Source: Flavobacteriales bacterium (lineage in GTDB: Bacteria > Bacteroidota > Bacteroidia > Flavobacteriales_F > PHOS-HE28). From it: a stretch of 64,000 nucleotides of DNA. The notes under the pieces are model-generated. The model was given only the letters and a program-made list of their open reading frames with translations, was not told the origin of the DNA and did no database searches. Positions 1 through 8,477 of the stretch are shown in pieces. How positions within the stretch are numbered: position 1 is the first letter of the stretch; each line of letters opens with the position of its first letter. Where the stretch lies: NCBI GenBank assembly GCA_020635675.1, contig JACJZJ010000002.1:806001-870000 (forward strand). Direction: 5' to 3'. Made by a program: the position numbers and the translations under genes.

Positions 1-1
1 G

Positions 2-547
2 CTCCAATACCATGTCGTCCATGATGATCAGGTGAACGCATTCGCTCTTCCGGGCGGTCACATCGTGGTCTTCACCGGCATTCTGGACAAGCTGGAGCGA
101 CCGGAGGAATTGGCGGCCTTGCTTGCGCACGAGGCCACGCACGTGGAAGACCGGCACAGCATGCGCATGCTGGTCCGGCAGGCGTCGAGCTATGTCTTCC
201 TTTCCTTGCTGCTGGGTGATGTGAACGGCGTGGTCGCGGTGGTGGCCCAGAACGCCGACAACATCCGCAACCTGTCCTATTCCAGGGACCTGGAGAGCAA
301 GGCCGACCTGGAGGGGATGCAGCATCTCGTCGCGAACGGGGTCGACCCGCACGGGATGGTCGATCTGTTGAAGCTGCTCCGGGAAGAAGCCAGTGACGTG
401 CCGCAGGGTGTGTCGTTCCTTTCATCCCATCCGCTCACTGCGCAACGCATCGCGGATGCGGAGCGTGAAGCGGGAACAATGGAGGTCCCTACTTCCGGTT
501 ACCGGGACCTGGACGATGTCTTCGGGGCGGTCAGGAGCTTGCCGTGA
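2..547 (+). CDS. M48-family zinc metallopeptidase, 5' partial
   Basis: The reading frame is open from base 2 and enters from outside the window, so the N-terminus and any signal peptide are missing. The zinc-binding HEATH motif lies at about nt 128-142, inside LLAHEATHVEDRH, and a downstream SRDLESKADLEG segment supplies the usual third ligand Glu of the M48 (HtpX/Oma1/BepA-like) fold. The surviving part is the C-terminal two thirds of a typical periplasmic or lipoprotein M48 peptidase, a family that degrades misfolded envelope proteins. It ends 17 bp inside the convergent aspS gene. Assignment to M48 is firm; the subfamily cannot be given without the N-terminus. Confidence 0.9.
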   Translation, partial: LQYHVVHDDQVNAFALPGGHIVVFTGILDKLERPEELAALLAHEATHVEDRHSMRMLVRQASSYVFLSLLLGDVNGVVAVVAQNADNIRNLSYSRDLESKADLEGMQHLVANGVDPHGMVDLLKLLREEASDVPQGVSFLSSHPLTAQRIADAEREAGTMEVPTSGYRDLDDVFGAVRSLP

Positions 548-2276
548 TCCCAAGCTCCTTCAACTGCTCCGCGTCGATCCGGCTGGGCGCATCGATCATC
601 ACATCCCTTCCGGCGTTGTTCTTCGGGAAGGCGATGAACTCGCGGATATCGGTGCGGTGGCCGAAGAGCGCCACCCAGCGGTCAAAGCCGAAGGCGCAGC
701 CGCCGTGGGGTGGTGCGCCGTATTCGAAGGCGTCCAGGAGGAAGCCGAACTTATAGCGTGCATCCGCGTCGGAGAAGCCCAATACGCGGAACATGCGTTC
801 CTGCATCTCCCGTTCGTGGATCCGGATGCTGCCACCTCCGATCTCGGTGCCGTTGATAACGAGATCGTAGGCGTTGGCCATCACGCTGCCCGGGTCGCTC
901 TCCAACCGGTCGGCATCCTCCGGCTTCGGGGCCGTGAAGGGGTGGTGCATCGCATGCCAGCGGCCGCTCTCCGGATCGTGTTCGAGCAGCGGGAAGTCCA
1001 CCACCCAGAGCGGCTTGAAGACCTTCGGATCGCGCAGTCCGAGCAGGTCGCCCATGTGCAGGCGGAGCTCGTTCAGTTGCTTGCGGGTCTTGTCGGGCTT
1101 GCCGGCCATGATGCACAACAGGTCGCCCTGCCGCATGCCGGAGCGCTCGGCCCAGGCCTGCACCTGGTCCGGTGAAAAGAACTTGTCCACCGTGCTCTTT
1201 AGACCCTCCTCCGTCCAACGCACGAACACGATGCCGCTGGCGCCGATCTGTGGACGTTTGACGAATTCGATCAATGCATCGGTCTGCTTCCGGCTCCAAC
1301 CGGCGCAACCCTCCGCTGTGATGCCCACCACGAGCTCAGCTTCGTCGAAGACCTTGAAACCCTTGCCCTGTGCGAGGTCGTTCAGCTCGTGGAACTTCAT
1401 GCCGAAGCGGAGGTCCGGCTTGTCGCTGCCGTAGTCGCGCATGGCTTCGTTGAAGGTCATCCGCGGGAATGGACCTTGGATCTCGAGGTCGAGGACCGCG
1501 TGAAAAAGGTGCTTGGCCAGTCCTTCGAAGGTGTTCAGGACGTCCTCCTGTTCCACGAAGGCCATTTCGCAATCGATCTGCGTGAACTCCGGCTGCCGGT
1601 CCGCGCGCAGGTCCTCGTCGCGGAAGCATTTCACGAGTTGGAAATAGCGATCGAAGCCGGAGACCATCAACAGTTGTTTGAAGGTCTGCGGGCTCTGGGG
1701 AAGGGCGTAGAATTCGCCCTGGCTCATGCGACTGGGCACCACGAAATCGCGCGCCCCTTCGGGTGTGCTCTTGATCAGCACCGGTGTTTCCACCTCCAGG
1801 AAACCCTGGCCGCTCAGGTAGTTCCGTACCGCGATGGCCATGCGGTGGCGCAGTTCCAAGTGACGGCGCACGTTCGGTCGGCGCAGGTCGAGGTAGCGGT
1901 ACTTCATCCGCAGCTCCTCGCCGCCATCGGTGTCCTCCTCGATGGTGAACGGCGGGGTCTTCGCGCGGTTGAGCACTTTCAGTTCCGTGGCGATGATCTC
2001 GATCTCGCCCGTGGGGATGTGCGTGTTCTTGCTTTCCCGCTCCTTCACCATGCCGGTCGCCTGCACGACGAACTCCCGTCCCAGCTGTCGTGCCTGTTCG
2101 CACAGGGCCTGGTCGCGTTCCATGTTGAAGCCCAGTTGCGTGATCCCGTAGCGATCGCGCAGGTCCACGAAAGTGAGGCCACCCAGGTCGCGGGTGCGTT
2201 GGACCCATCCGGAGAGGGTCACGGTCGTGCCGGCATCGGTCAGGCGCAGTTCGCCGCAGGTGTGGGTGCGGTGCAT
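531..2276 (-). CDS. aspS: aspartyl-tRNA synthetase
   Basis: This class II aminoacyl-tRNA synthetase charges tRNA-Asp in the cytoplasm. The protein is 581 residues, normal for the bacterial enzyme. An N-terminal OB-fold anticodon-binding domain (LSGWVQRTRDLGGLTFVDLR) is followed by the class II catalytic core, with FRDEDLRADRQPEFTQID around residues 215-235. The bacterial GAD insertion follows, and motif 3 (FGFDRWVALF) lies near the C-terminus. The start MHRTHTCGEL matches the family. A TAnnTTCG promoter-like box lies at 2295-2302, 18 nt before the ATG. It overlaps the end of the M48 gene tail-to-tail. Confidence 0.98.
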   Translation of the reverse strand: MHRTHTCGELRLTDAGTTVTLSGWVQRTRDLGGLTFVDLRDRYGITQLGFNMERDQALCEQARQLGREFVVQATGMVKERESKNTHIPTGEIEIIATELKVLNRAKTPPFTIEEDTDGGEELRMKYRYLDLRRPNVRRHLELRHRMAIAVRNYLSGQGFLEVETPVLIKSTPEGARDFVVPSRMSQGEFYALPQSPQTFKQLLMVSGFDRYFQLVKCFRDEDLRADRQPEFTQIDCEMAFVEQEDVLNTFEGLAKHLFHAVLDLEIQGPFPRMTFNEAMRDYGSDKPDLRFGMKFHELNDLAQGKGFKVFDEAELVVGITAEGCAGWSRKQTDALIEFVKRPQIGASGIVFVRWTEEGLKSTVDKFFSPDQVQAWAERSGMRQGDLLCIMAGKPDKTRKQLNELRLHMGDLLGLRDPKVFKPLWVVDFPLLEHDPESGRWHAMHHPFTAPKPEDADRLESDPGSVMANAYDLVINGTEIGGGSIRIHEREMQERMFRVLGFSDADARYKFGFLLDAFEYGAPPHGGCAFGFDRWVALFGHRTDIREFIAFPKNNAGRDVMIDAPSRIDAEQLKELGITASS

Positions 2277-2294
2277 GTTCCGTTGAAAGAGGCG

Positions 2295-2302
2295 CGAAGT
2301 TA
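2295..2302 (-). promoter_or_regulatory. putative -10 box of aspS
   Basis: On the minus strand this reads TAACTTCG, one base from the Bacteroidota consensus TAnnTTTG. It is 18 nt upstream of the aspS ATG. No clear -35 element was seen. Confidence 0.45.
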
Positions 2303-2339
2303 GCGTGGCCCGGGGAGTGGGTCGGGACGGGCGCCTGGG

Positions 2340-3251
2340 TCACGGAAGCACGACCGGAATATGGATCCCCGCGCGCCGTAATGCGGCCAGGATCGCCACG
2401 TGCACCTGGGCGAGCGGGACCCCTTCCGCCAGGGTCCTGCGTTCGCTCGTATCGCAATGGAAGATCCGGTGGGCGCCGATGTCCACATGGCCCTTGACCG
2501 AACAATGGATCACCGACAATGTGCCCATCGGCAGGCCGTGACCCGCGTGCTCCCCCTGCCAGGGCAGGATCTCGGTCATGGGCGCCGGCTCGGCCATGTG
2601 CCGGGGCCCAAGGGTGTATGCAAGACCGGCCTGGTCCAGCGGGATCCGACAAAGGATGAACGTGCCTCGCTCTTGGACCTGGGAACAGGCCATGCCGGCC
2701 GAGCGCAGGGAGATCCGGTAGTTGTTGGCGCCGAGGTCGCCATGCAGGTCCGTGGGGAACACATTGCAATCCGCCGGCCCACCGACCACGGCCAATTGCA
2801 CTTCACGTGGCTGTGCATAGCCGATCCGGAGCAGGTCGTAAGCCTTGTTTCCCGAGGTGATATTGCCTTTGCGGTGTGAATTGAGCCATTGCCGTCCGCG
2901 GTCGAGTTGATGCAATGGCCATGGGAGAAAGGCCTGCCAGGGAGCCGTGCCCAGGAAGATCCCCGGGTGGCCGCCCACAGTGCTCCAGGTCGGTTCGATC
3001 ACCATGCGGGCGATCGTCCTTTCACCGATATGGAGCTCGAGCGAATGGGGCCGATCGGTGACCGATGGATCAGCGCCAAGCACCAATGGCCGGTAGCCGA
3101 GCATGACCAGGGCGCTCGGGTCGATGGGGCGATCGTCCAGGAACCATTTCGTCAGACCCTCCAGCGCTGCGGGTGAACAGCATACATATTCCCTGGGGAA
3201 GCCGTAGAGGGCTATCGCCTTGTTCGCGATCCGCGCGAGCATGGGACCCAA
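2340..3251 (-). CDS. conserved hypothetical protein, possibly flavin-reductase-like
   Basis: A 303-residue soluble protein without signal peptide or membrane segment. I do not recognise it with certainty. The central stretch around residues 155-185 (CNVFPTDLHGDLG, then YRISLRSAGMACSQV) resembles the FMN-binding split-barrel of flavin-reductase-like proteins found in Bacteroidota, but this is from memory of motif style, not an alignment. The C-terminal third contains several His and Asp residues (GEHAGHG, SVIHCSVKGHVDIGAH). It stands alone between aspS and a TetR regulator on the same strand, with 46 bp to the regulator, so it might be co-transcribed with it. Confidence 0.6.
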   Translation of the reverse strand: MGPMLARIANKAIALYGFPREYVCCSPAALEGLTKWFLDDRPIDPSALVMLGYRPLVLGADPSVTDRPHSLELHIGERTIARMVIEPTWSTVGGHPGIFLGTAPWQAFLPWPLHQLDRGRQWLNSHRKGNITSGNKAYDLLRIGYAQPREVQLAVVGGPADCNVFPTDLHGDLGANNYRISLRSAGMACSQVQERGTFILCRIPLDQAGLAYTLGPRHMAEPAPMTEILPWQGEHAGHGLPMGTLSVIHCSVKGHVDIGAHRIFHCDTSERRTLAEGVPLAQVHVAILAALRRAGIHIPVVLP

Positions 3252-3296
3252 GGTAACGGCCGCCAGGAGCCCGAACCAGGTCCTGCCGGGCCGCGA

Positions 3297-3920
3297 TCAG
3301 GAGGCAAATGCCTCTTTCAGGCTCTTGCGGCCGGCCTTGGTACAGACCGGTTTCAAGGCCGTGGCCAGCAGCCGCATGTAGTGCTCCATCACGGCATCGT
3401 TGATCTTCTGCTCCGGATGAAGGCTCGCCTCCGAGGTCCAGAACCGGGAGACCAGGCTGATCGTCGAGGTGAGACGAGCGATGCGGACGTCGGAGATGTG
3501 CTTCAACTGACCCTGTGCGACGAGCTCGCTGATCGCCTGTGTGATCGCACCCATGCGCTCTATTTCGATGGTGCGGTAGGTCCGGGCCAGGGAGGGATAG
3601 CGCATGACGTTCACCATGTTCACGACCAACCCCACGAAGGCGGTCTGATTGCGGAACATCTGCCGATAGCGATCGAGGAACTCCTTCACGGACCTGACCT
3701 CCCCTGTGGGCACGGTGCTGGCGTTCAATGATCGGAGTCGTTCCATCAGCGCAAGGACCAGATGCTCCTTGGTGGGGAAATAGTAGGTCACGTTCCCGGG
3801 TCGCATGCCCAGGTCCTTGGCCACCTCGCGAATGCCCACATCCATCAATCCCCTTGTGTTGATCAGTGCCAGGGCGCGGTCCAGTATGCGGGTGGCGGTA
3901 TCCTGCTTGGTATTGGACAT
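3297..3920 (-). CDS. TetR/AcrR-family transcriptional regulator
   Basis: A 207-residue one-component repressor. The N-terminal helix-turn-helix covers about residues 10-60 (RILDRALALINTRGLMDVG, then IREVAKDLGMRPGNVTYYFP, the latter holding the recognition helix). The rest is the variable, mostly helical ligand-binding and dimerisation domain. It is divergent from a cupin gene with 43 bp between start codons. A palindrome in that gap overlaps its own start codon, so autorepression and control of the cupin gene are likely. The ligand is unknown. Confidence 0.93.
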   Translation of the reverse strand: MSNTKQDTATRILDRALALINTRGLMDVGIREVAKDLGMRPGNVTYYFPTKEHLVLALMERLRSLNASTVPTGEVRSVKEFLDRYRQMFRNQTAFVGLVVNMVNVMRYPSLARTYRTIEIERMGAITQAISELVAQGQLKHISDVRIARLTSTISLVSRFWTSEASLHPEQKINDAVMEHYMRLLATALKPVCTKAGRKSLKEAFAS

Positions 3921-3954
3921 TGTCCTATATCAGCTATTTTTGTACGCTGTCCAA
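3913..3954. promoter_or_regulatory. TetR operator candidate and cupin promoter
   Basis: The gap between the TetR and cupin genes contains GGACATTGTCC (3915-3925), a perfect 5-bp palindrome with a one-base centre that overlaps the TetR start codon. It also contains TTGGACA (3913-3919) and its exact inverse TGTCCAA (3948-3954). A Bacteroidota promoter for the plus strand is interleaved: TTG at 3913-3915, 19 nt, then TATTTTTG at 3935-3942, matching TTG-N19-TAnnTTTG. Repressor bound to these arms would cover both promoter elements. The palindrome and box are visible; the regulatory role is inferred. Confidence 0.6.
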
Positions 3955-3963
3955 ATCTAGGTC

Positions 3964-4509
3964 ATGATGAACTATCCATTCACTACGGCGAACAGATCCG
4001 GGGAGCGCCTGCATTTCCATGGTGTGGTCCAGAGCGAAGCGGGTCCGGTCCTCGAGGTGAGCAACGAGGTCACCCCGGGCCATGGCCCGCCCATGCATGT
4101 CCACTACAAGCAATGGGAGGAATTGACGGTGAAGGAGGGGCGCATCGCATACCAGGTGAAGGGTGAGGCACCCGGGGAGGCAGGCCCGGGGGAGACGGTG
4201 CGGTTCAATGCGGGCATTCCGCACAAGTTCTGGGCCGTCGGCGACCAGGTGCTGCGATGCGACGGACGGATCTGTCCCCCGGACAACGTGGCCTGGTTCA
4301 TCGATATGCTGTACAAGAGCATGGACCGCAACGGGGGAAGACCCGGTCTGTTCGACTCGGCCTACCTGTTGCACAGGTACCGCGGTGAGTTCGGCATGCT
4401 GGAGGTACCGGCCTTTGTGCAGCGCACCATTTTTCCCGTGGTCCGGGTGGTCGGCACGATGCTGGGCATGCATCGGCGTTTCGCGGGTGCTCCGGAACCG
4501 GTGCGGTGA
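3964..4509 (+). CDS. cupin-domain protein
   Basis: A 181-residue protein with one conserved cupin barrel in its first 100 residues. Metal ligands are the expected H45, H47 and E52 or E53 in PPMHVHYKQWEE, and H87 in GIPHKF. There is no signal peptide. The C-terminal 80 residues (VAWFIDMLYKSMDRNGG onwards) are not part of the barrel. Small single-cupin proteins may be enzymes or sugar/ligand-binding proteins, so the substrate is not assigned. Its position opposite a TetR gene with a shared operator candidate suggests it is the main target of that regulator. A strong hairpin follows 4 bp after the stop codon. Confidence 0.85.
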   Translation: MMNYPFTTANRSGERLHFHGVVQSEAGPVLEVSNEVTPGHGPPMHVHYKQWEELTVKEGRIAYQVKGEAPGEAGPGETVRFNAGIPHKFWAVGDQVLRCDGRICPPDNVAWFIDMLYKSMDRNGGRPGLFDSAYLLHRYRGEFGMLEVPAFVQRTIFPVVRVVGTMLGMHRRFAGAPEPVR

Positions 4510-4512
4510 ACG

Positions 4513-4542
4513 AACAAGGGCGGCACCGCAGCCGCCCTTGTT
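4513..4542. terminator. bidirectional hairpin terminator
   Basis: A perfect 12-bp stem, AACAAGGGCGGC / GCCGCCCTTGTT with loop ACCGCA, lies between the converging cupin gene and the lipoprotein gene. The A-rich start and T-rich end of the stem allow it to act on both strands. Confidence 0.75.
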
Positions 4543-4562
4543 GATCGGTCGTGTGGGGTCCG

Positions 4563-4961
4563 CTACTGTACCGTCAGCGTCAGGTCGCGTGAGGTGATGT
4601 TCCCATCGCGGTCGATCACGCTGAAGATCCATTTCTCGCTGCCGGACTGGTCCCGTGTGATCACCTGTTGGTCGTATTCCACGTGATCCCCGCTCAGGTC
4701 CTCGTTGTGCACCGTGCTGGAGGAGCCTCCATCATAGGCCACGCTCACGTTCAACGCGGTCAATGGATCCTCCGTCCTGTCGATGACCACACCGATCAAC
4801 AAAGTATCCTGCGGTCCCACGGGATCGTTCGAACTGGTGTAACCGGCCCCGGTCTTGAACGACATGCTGGGCGGTACGCGTGGGTCTGTTTCCTTCTTGC
4901 AGGAAAATGCCGCCAGCCCGATGAGTAGTGCGATGGCAAAGCGTGCGTTCGCGCTTCTCAT
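4563..4961 (-). CDS. small lipoprotein of unknown function
   Basis: A 132-residue protein with a lipoprotein signal peptide ending in LAAFSC (Cys at about residue 21) followed by KKETD. The mature part is a short beta-rich domain (TLLIGVVIDRTEDPLTALNV and similar strands), possibly one immunoglobulin-like fold. The start overlaps the end of the upstream beta-barrel gene by 4 bp, so the two are translationally coupled. It is the last gene of a cluster that also holds a TonB-dependent receptor, suggesting a surface or periplasmic accessory lipoprotein. No specific function is recognised. Confidence 0.8.
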   Translation of the reverse strand: MRSANARFAIALLIGLAAFSCKKETDPRVPPSMSFKTGAGYTSSNDPVGPQDTLLIGVVIDRTEDPLTALNVSVAYDGGSSSTVHNEDLSGDHVEYDQQVITRDQSGSEKWIFSVIDRDGNITSRDLTLTVQ

Positions 4962-5530
4962 TGGCCCAGGGGGATCAGGTAGGCGATGCGCAGGCCGACA
5001 TAGGACATCGACTCGGCGCCTTCTCGTTCGGCCTCCTCCTCACCGGGGGGAAGGATCATGTTGAAACGCAAACCGAAGTCGAAATGAGGGATCTGGTAGC
5101 CCGCTCCGATAGCCCAGCTGAACCGGGCTTTCGTTTCGCCTTCTTCAGCGAGTCCGAAGGTCACGTTCTCCTTGAACTTCTCCGTGAAGACATGCGTGCC
5201 GAGCTGTGCGTGGGCGTAGATGCCCTTTTGGATCTCCTGGAAGAAGAACTTCACCCCGGCCTGCACCGGAGCGAAGGACGCGCTTTCAATGGTCTCGGAA
5301 AAGTCGCTCTTCACGAGCAGGATGTCGTAGCCCGCATGCACCGTGATCCCGAGGTGCGTGCCGACCGGGTATTCAAAACCGAGCGAGGGGCCGACACCGA
5401 GGGTGTATTCCTTGTTGAGGTCGCCCAGTGGCAGCAGGGCATCGGGTCCGATGGACAATTGGGGGTGCTGGGCGAATGCCGCGCTGCCGATCAGCAGCGC
5501 CAGGGTAAGGGTGTGTGTTCGTAGTTGCAT
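4958..5530 (-). CDS. outer-membrane beta-barrel protein
   Basis: A 190-residue protein with an N-terminal signal peptide (MQLRTHTLTLALLIGSAAFAQ) and alternating hydrophobic strands with glycine- and aromatic-rich turns, for example AIGAGYQIPHFDFGLRFNM and the C-terminal YVGLRIAYLIPLGQ. This is typical of 8-stranded OmpW/OmpA-type porin-like barrels of Bacteroidota. It lies 42 bp downstream of the TonB-dependent receptor and overlaps the following lipoprotein gene, so the three probably form one envelope operon. Function is otherwise unknown. Confidence 0.85.
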   Translation of the reverse strand: MQLRTHTLTLALLIGSAAFAQHPQLSIGPDALLPLGDLNKEYTLGVGPSLGFEYPVGTHLGITVHAGYDILLVKSDFSETIESASFAPVQAGVKFFFQEIQKGIYAHAQLGTHVFTEKFKENVTFGLAEEGETKARFSWAIGAGYQIPHFDFGLRFNMILPPGEEEAEREGAESMSYVGLRIAYLIPLGQ

Positions 5531-5572
5531 GAGTTCGTAGATGTTGGTTCTCGTGTGGATGCTCCGATGAGG

Positions 5573-7849
5573 TCAGAACGTGAGCTGGAGCGAAAGGCCC
5601 ACGTTGCGGCCCATGTCGTACAGGCCGAAGAATTTGAAGCGCGAGAGGTGATCGACGTACCGCACGTCGGCCAGGTTCGCGCCGTACAGCGTGATGCGCA
5701 GGGTGCTGCCCGGCCAATTGGATCGCCAGCCGAGGCGCGCATCCAGCAATGTGTAGGAAGGGGTGTCGGTCTCGAATTCCGCAGGTCTGTCCTGCTGGAG
5801 AACGTGCCGCACGCCAAAGGAGGCCCACCAGCGGTCCGAAGGCGTGAAGGTGAGCTCGCCCTGCACGCGGTCCGCGGGAATGAAGGGCAGCGGATCGCCA
5901 CTTGCCTTTTCCGCACGCAACAGGCTGTAGTCGGCATGAAGAACGAACCGGCGCAGGGCCTTGGGATGCAGGTCGAGCGCGCACTCACCGCCCTGCAGCA
6001 CCGCATCGGACCGGAGAAAGCGGTAGATCATGAGACCGAGATACTCCTCTCCCGTGGGGGCCAGGTAGATGTAGTCGAAGAACTGGTTCCGGTAGACGGA
6101 CGCGCTCAGTTCCAACAGACCGTCCAGGTCCCATGCTCCGCCCAGCTCGGCGCAGACGTTCCGTTCCGGACCGAGGTCGGGGTCACCGATCTCAAAGCGC
6201 GCCGTGCCTTCATGCAGTCCGTTGCTGCTCAGTTCGGCGAGGTTGCCGCTGCGGTATCCGCTGCTCACGTTCACTTTCAGGTTGAAGCTTTCGCAGGGGT
6301 CCCAGGCCACTCCGAGACTGCCGTTCAGTCCGGTCCAGGATCGGTCGAACGGTTCCACCGATGACCCCACGGTGTTCAGGTCGGAAGTGGCCAGCGTACG
6401 GATGGCGCGGTCGTCCAGGCGGACGCCCCCTTCGAAGGCAACGTGTTCGCCCTTCAGTCTGTAGAGGCTGAAGAGCCCGCCCTCGCGCGTTCGCGCATCG
6501 GGAATGATGATGCGGCTGCCCAGGTTCGTGTTCGTCCGGTACATCAGGGCGATGCCGTTGGTCCAGGTGGCGTGCGCGCCCACGTTCGCCACCGCCTGCA
6601 CCCGGAGCGAGGCCGTGTTCAGCAGCATGTCGAGGCTGATCCGGTCGCCGCCTTCCTGTTCCTGACGCTTGTTGGTGGTCCATCCGCCGTTGATCGTCCA
6701 CTTGAGCCGTTCACCGTGGTAGGTGTTCTCCGTGCCGAACAGGCCGATGGTCACCTGATGGTGCGGCCCCGCGAAGGAGCGCGCGTAGCGACCATCATCC
6801 ACCGAGCGGGAGGCGGTATCGAACACGAAGCCGAACTGACCGAAGGAGAACAGGACATGTTCCGCGCTCGACCAGCGTCCCTTGCGCCAGCCCAGGCTGG
6901 CCTTGCCGATATACATCGCCGAGCGGGAATTCAGGACCCTTTCGTTCCCGCTGCTGGCATAGTCGCCGTGGCTGTCCGCGCCCACCGCCACGCGGTACCA
7001 GAGCCGCTGCTTGCTTCCCTTGATGGCGTAGGCGATCGTTCCCCCACCGGTGTTGCTCATGGCACCCAGGTGAAGGTCCTGCTCGGTGGAGCCCATGGGC
7101 GCGGGACGATCCTCGATCACGTTCACCACGCCACCGATCGCTTCGCTGCCGTATTGCAGTGCCGCGGGCCCCTTGATCACCTCCACGCGGTCGATGCCCA
7201 CGTCGCTGAGGCCGAGGCCGTGCTCGTCCTGCCACTGCTGGTTGTCGAAGCGCTGGCCCAGCATGTTCACCTGCACCCGGTTCCCGTAAAGGCCCCGGAT
7301 CACGGGCTTGCTGATCCCCACGCCGGTGGTGAGCTGGCTGACACCCGGCAGGCGGGACACGCCGTCGCTCACGTTCAGTGCCCCCCGGTCCCGCATCGCG
7401 TTCGTGCTCACCACGGACACCGCACGGCTGGTCGCCTTGGGCGCGTCCACCTGGTCGCCGATGATGGTCACTTCCTGCAACTGCGCCGGGCTGGTCCGCA
7501 TCTGCACGTCCACCTGGATCGGCTCGTCCTGAACAGCGATGTCCTGGAACACGCTCTCCCGGCCGATCATGGTGAACTGCACGGTGTAGCGTCCGCTGTG
7601 CGGAATGTTCAAGACATAGGCGCCCGTGGTGTCGGTGACGGTGCCGATGTGCAGTTCGGGCATGAACACGGCCACCCCGATCAGCGGTCGGCCGGAGCCG
7701 GCATCGCTGATGGACCCCTGGAGCACGGCCTGTGCGTGGCCCCAGAAGGGCAGCAAACAGGCCAGGTACGGAACGGCGCTACGCACGTTCGTCAATGGCG
7801 GAACGAATGGAACAAGGAAAAGCGACCGGAAAGTGGAGCAGGCCTCCAC
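5573..7849 (-). CDS. TonB-dependent outer-membrane receptor
   Basis: A 758-residue receptor that imports a substrate across the outer membrane using TonB energy. The signal peptide covers about residues 20-40. A carboxypeptidase-regulatory-like beta-sandwich follows (AVLQGSISDAGSGRPLIGVA), then the plug, including SKPVIRGLYGNRVQVNMLGQ and DRVEVIKGPAALQYGSEAIG, then a 22-strand barrel ending in the usual aromatic residue (LSLQLTF). The plug wording resembles the ZnuD-like/metal receptor group, but no His-rich loop is seen, so the substrate is left open. It heads a run with a barrel protein and a lipoprotein. Confidence 0.95.
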   Translation of the reverse strand: MEACSTFRSLFLVPFVPPLTNVRSAVPYLACLLPFWGHAQAVLQGSISDAGSGRPLIGVAVFMPELHIGTVTDTTGAYVLNIPHSGRYTVQFTMIGRESVFQDIAVQDEPIQVDVQMRTSPAQLQEVTIIGDQVDAPKATSRAVSVVSTNAMRDRGALNVSDGVSRLPGVSQLTTGVGISKPVIRGLYGNRVQVNMLGQRFDNQQWQDEHGLGLSDVGIDRVEVIKGPAALQYGSEAIGGVVNVIEDRPAPMGSTEQDLHLGAMSNTGGGTIAYAIKGSKQRLWYRVAVGADSHGDYASSGNERVLNSRSAMYIGKASLGWRKGRWSSAEHVLFSFGQFGFVFDTASRSVDDGRYARSFAGPHHQVTIGLFGTENTYHGERLKWTINGGWTTNKRQEQEGGDRISLDMLLNTASLRVQAVANVGAHATWTNGIALMYRTNTNLGSRIIIPDARTREGGLFSLYRLKGEHVAFEGGVRLDDRAIRTLATSDLNTVGSSVEPFDRSWTGLNGSLGVAWDPCESFNLKVNVSSGYRSGNLAELSSNGLHEGTARFEIGDPDLGPERNVCAELGGAWDLDGLLELSASVYRNQFFDYIYLAPTGEEYLGLMIYRFLRSDAVLQGGECALDLHPKALRRFVLHADYSLLRAEKASGDPLPFIPADRVQGELTFTPSDRWWASFGVRHVLQQDRPAEFETDTPSYTLLDARLGWRSNWPGSTLRITLYGANLADVRYVDHLSRFKFFGLYDMGRNVGLSLQLTF

Positions 7850-7870
7850 GGTCGGCGCCTCAAGCGCCGC

Positions 7871-8395
7871 TCAGGCGGCCGGCGGATGCCAGGGGAGCGG
7901 AGCGAAACCGGACCGAACGACCGTTCCCTGGTCCGATGGGAACAACGACAATGCGTTGCCGTCCATCGGTACCATTGATGTCGATAGCGGGAGGTAGCGT
8001 GTATCGTCGAATTTGATCCGGGGTCCCGATCGCCCATTGGCGACACCGTTCACAGGTTCCAGTTCATGGGCACGGCGGACGATGTCGGTCTCGTGGTGAT
8101 CGGCGATACAACGGAAGGTGATGATATTCTCATCGGCCGCACGTCCCACCACGTCGTACATCAGGCCGTGAAAACGGAACTCGTACTTCTCGACCCATTG
8201 GAAACCGGGATCCGCGATCCGGCCGTTCACCGCTCGGAATCGCAATTCGACCACCAGTTGTTCGCCCATCCCGCTCCGGACCAGGGCCTCCATATATTCC
8301 CTGGCCTGTTCACGCAACGCCCATTGGGCCAGGTAGGTCCCCATGAGCACGTGCAGGAACAGGACCAGCAACCCGATGCCGATGGAGCGGGACAT
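7871..8395 (-). CDS. membrane-anchored hypothetical protein
   Basis: An unrecognised protein of about 174 residues. I start it at the ATG encoding MSRSIGIGLLVLFLHVLMG, because this puts one hydrophobic segment at the very N-terminus; an upstream ATG at 8458 would add 21 non-hydrophobic residues. After the anchor comes an extracytoplasmic region with QWALREQAREYMEALVRSG and mixed strands. It lies 21 bp upstream of the TonB-dependent receptor on the same strand and may be in its operon. No family motif was seen. Confidence 0.65.
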   Translation of the reverse strand: MSRSIGIGLLVLFLHVLMGTYLAQWALREQAREYMEALVRSGMGEQLVVELRFRAVNGRIADPGFQWVEKYEFRFHGLMYDVVGRAADENIITFRCIADHHETDIVRRAHELEPVNGVANGRSGPRIKFDDTRYLPLSTSMVPMDGNALSLFPSDQGTVVRSGFAPLPWHPPAA

Positions 8396-8477
8396 CCGTC
8401 CAAAAATAGGGAGGGTGCTTTGTTCGGAGCGCCCCTCCTGGATCCGTGGCCGGCCCAACGCGGTCAGCTTGCCGATC

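Noticed and set aside
6443..7978. A 511-codon open frame antisense to the TonB-dependent receptor
   Set aside because: The His- and Val-rich composition is typical of an antisense shadow; the receptor is unmistakable on the minus strand.
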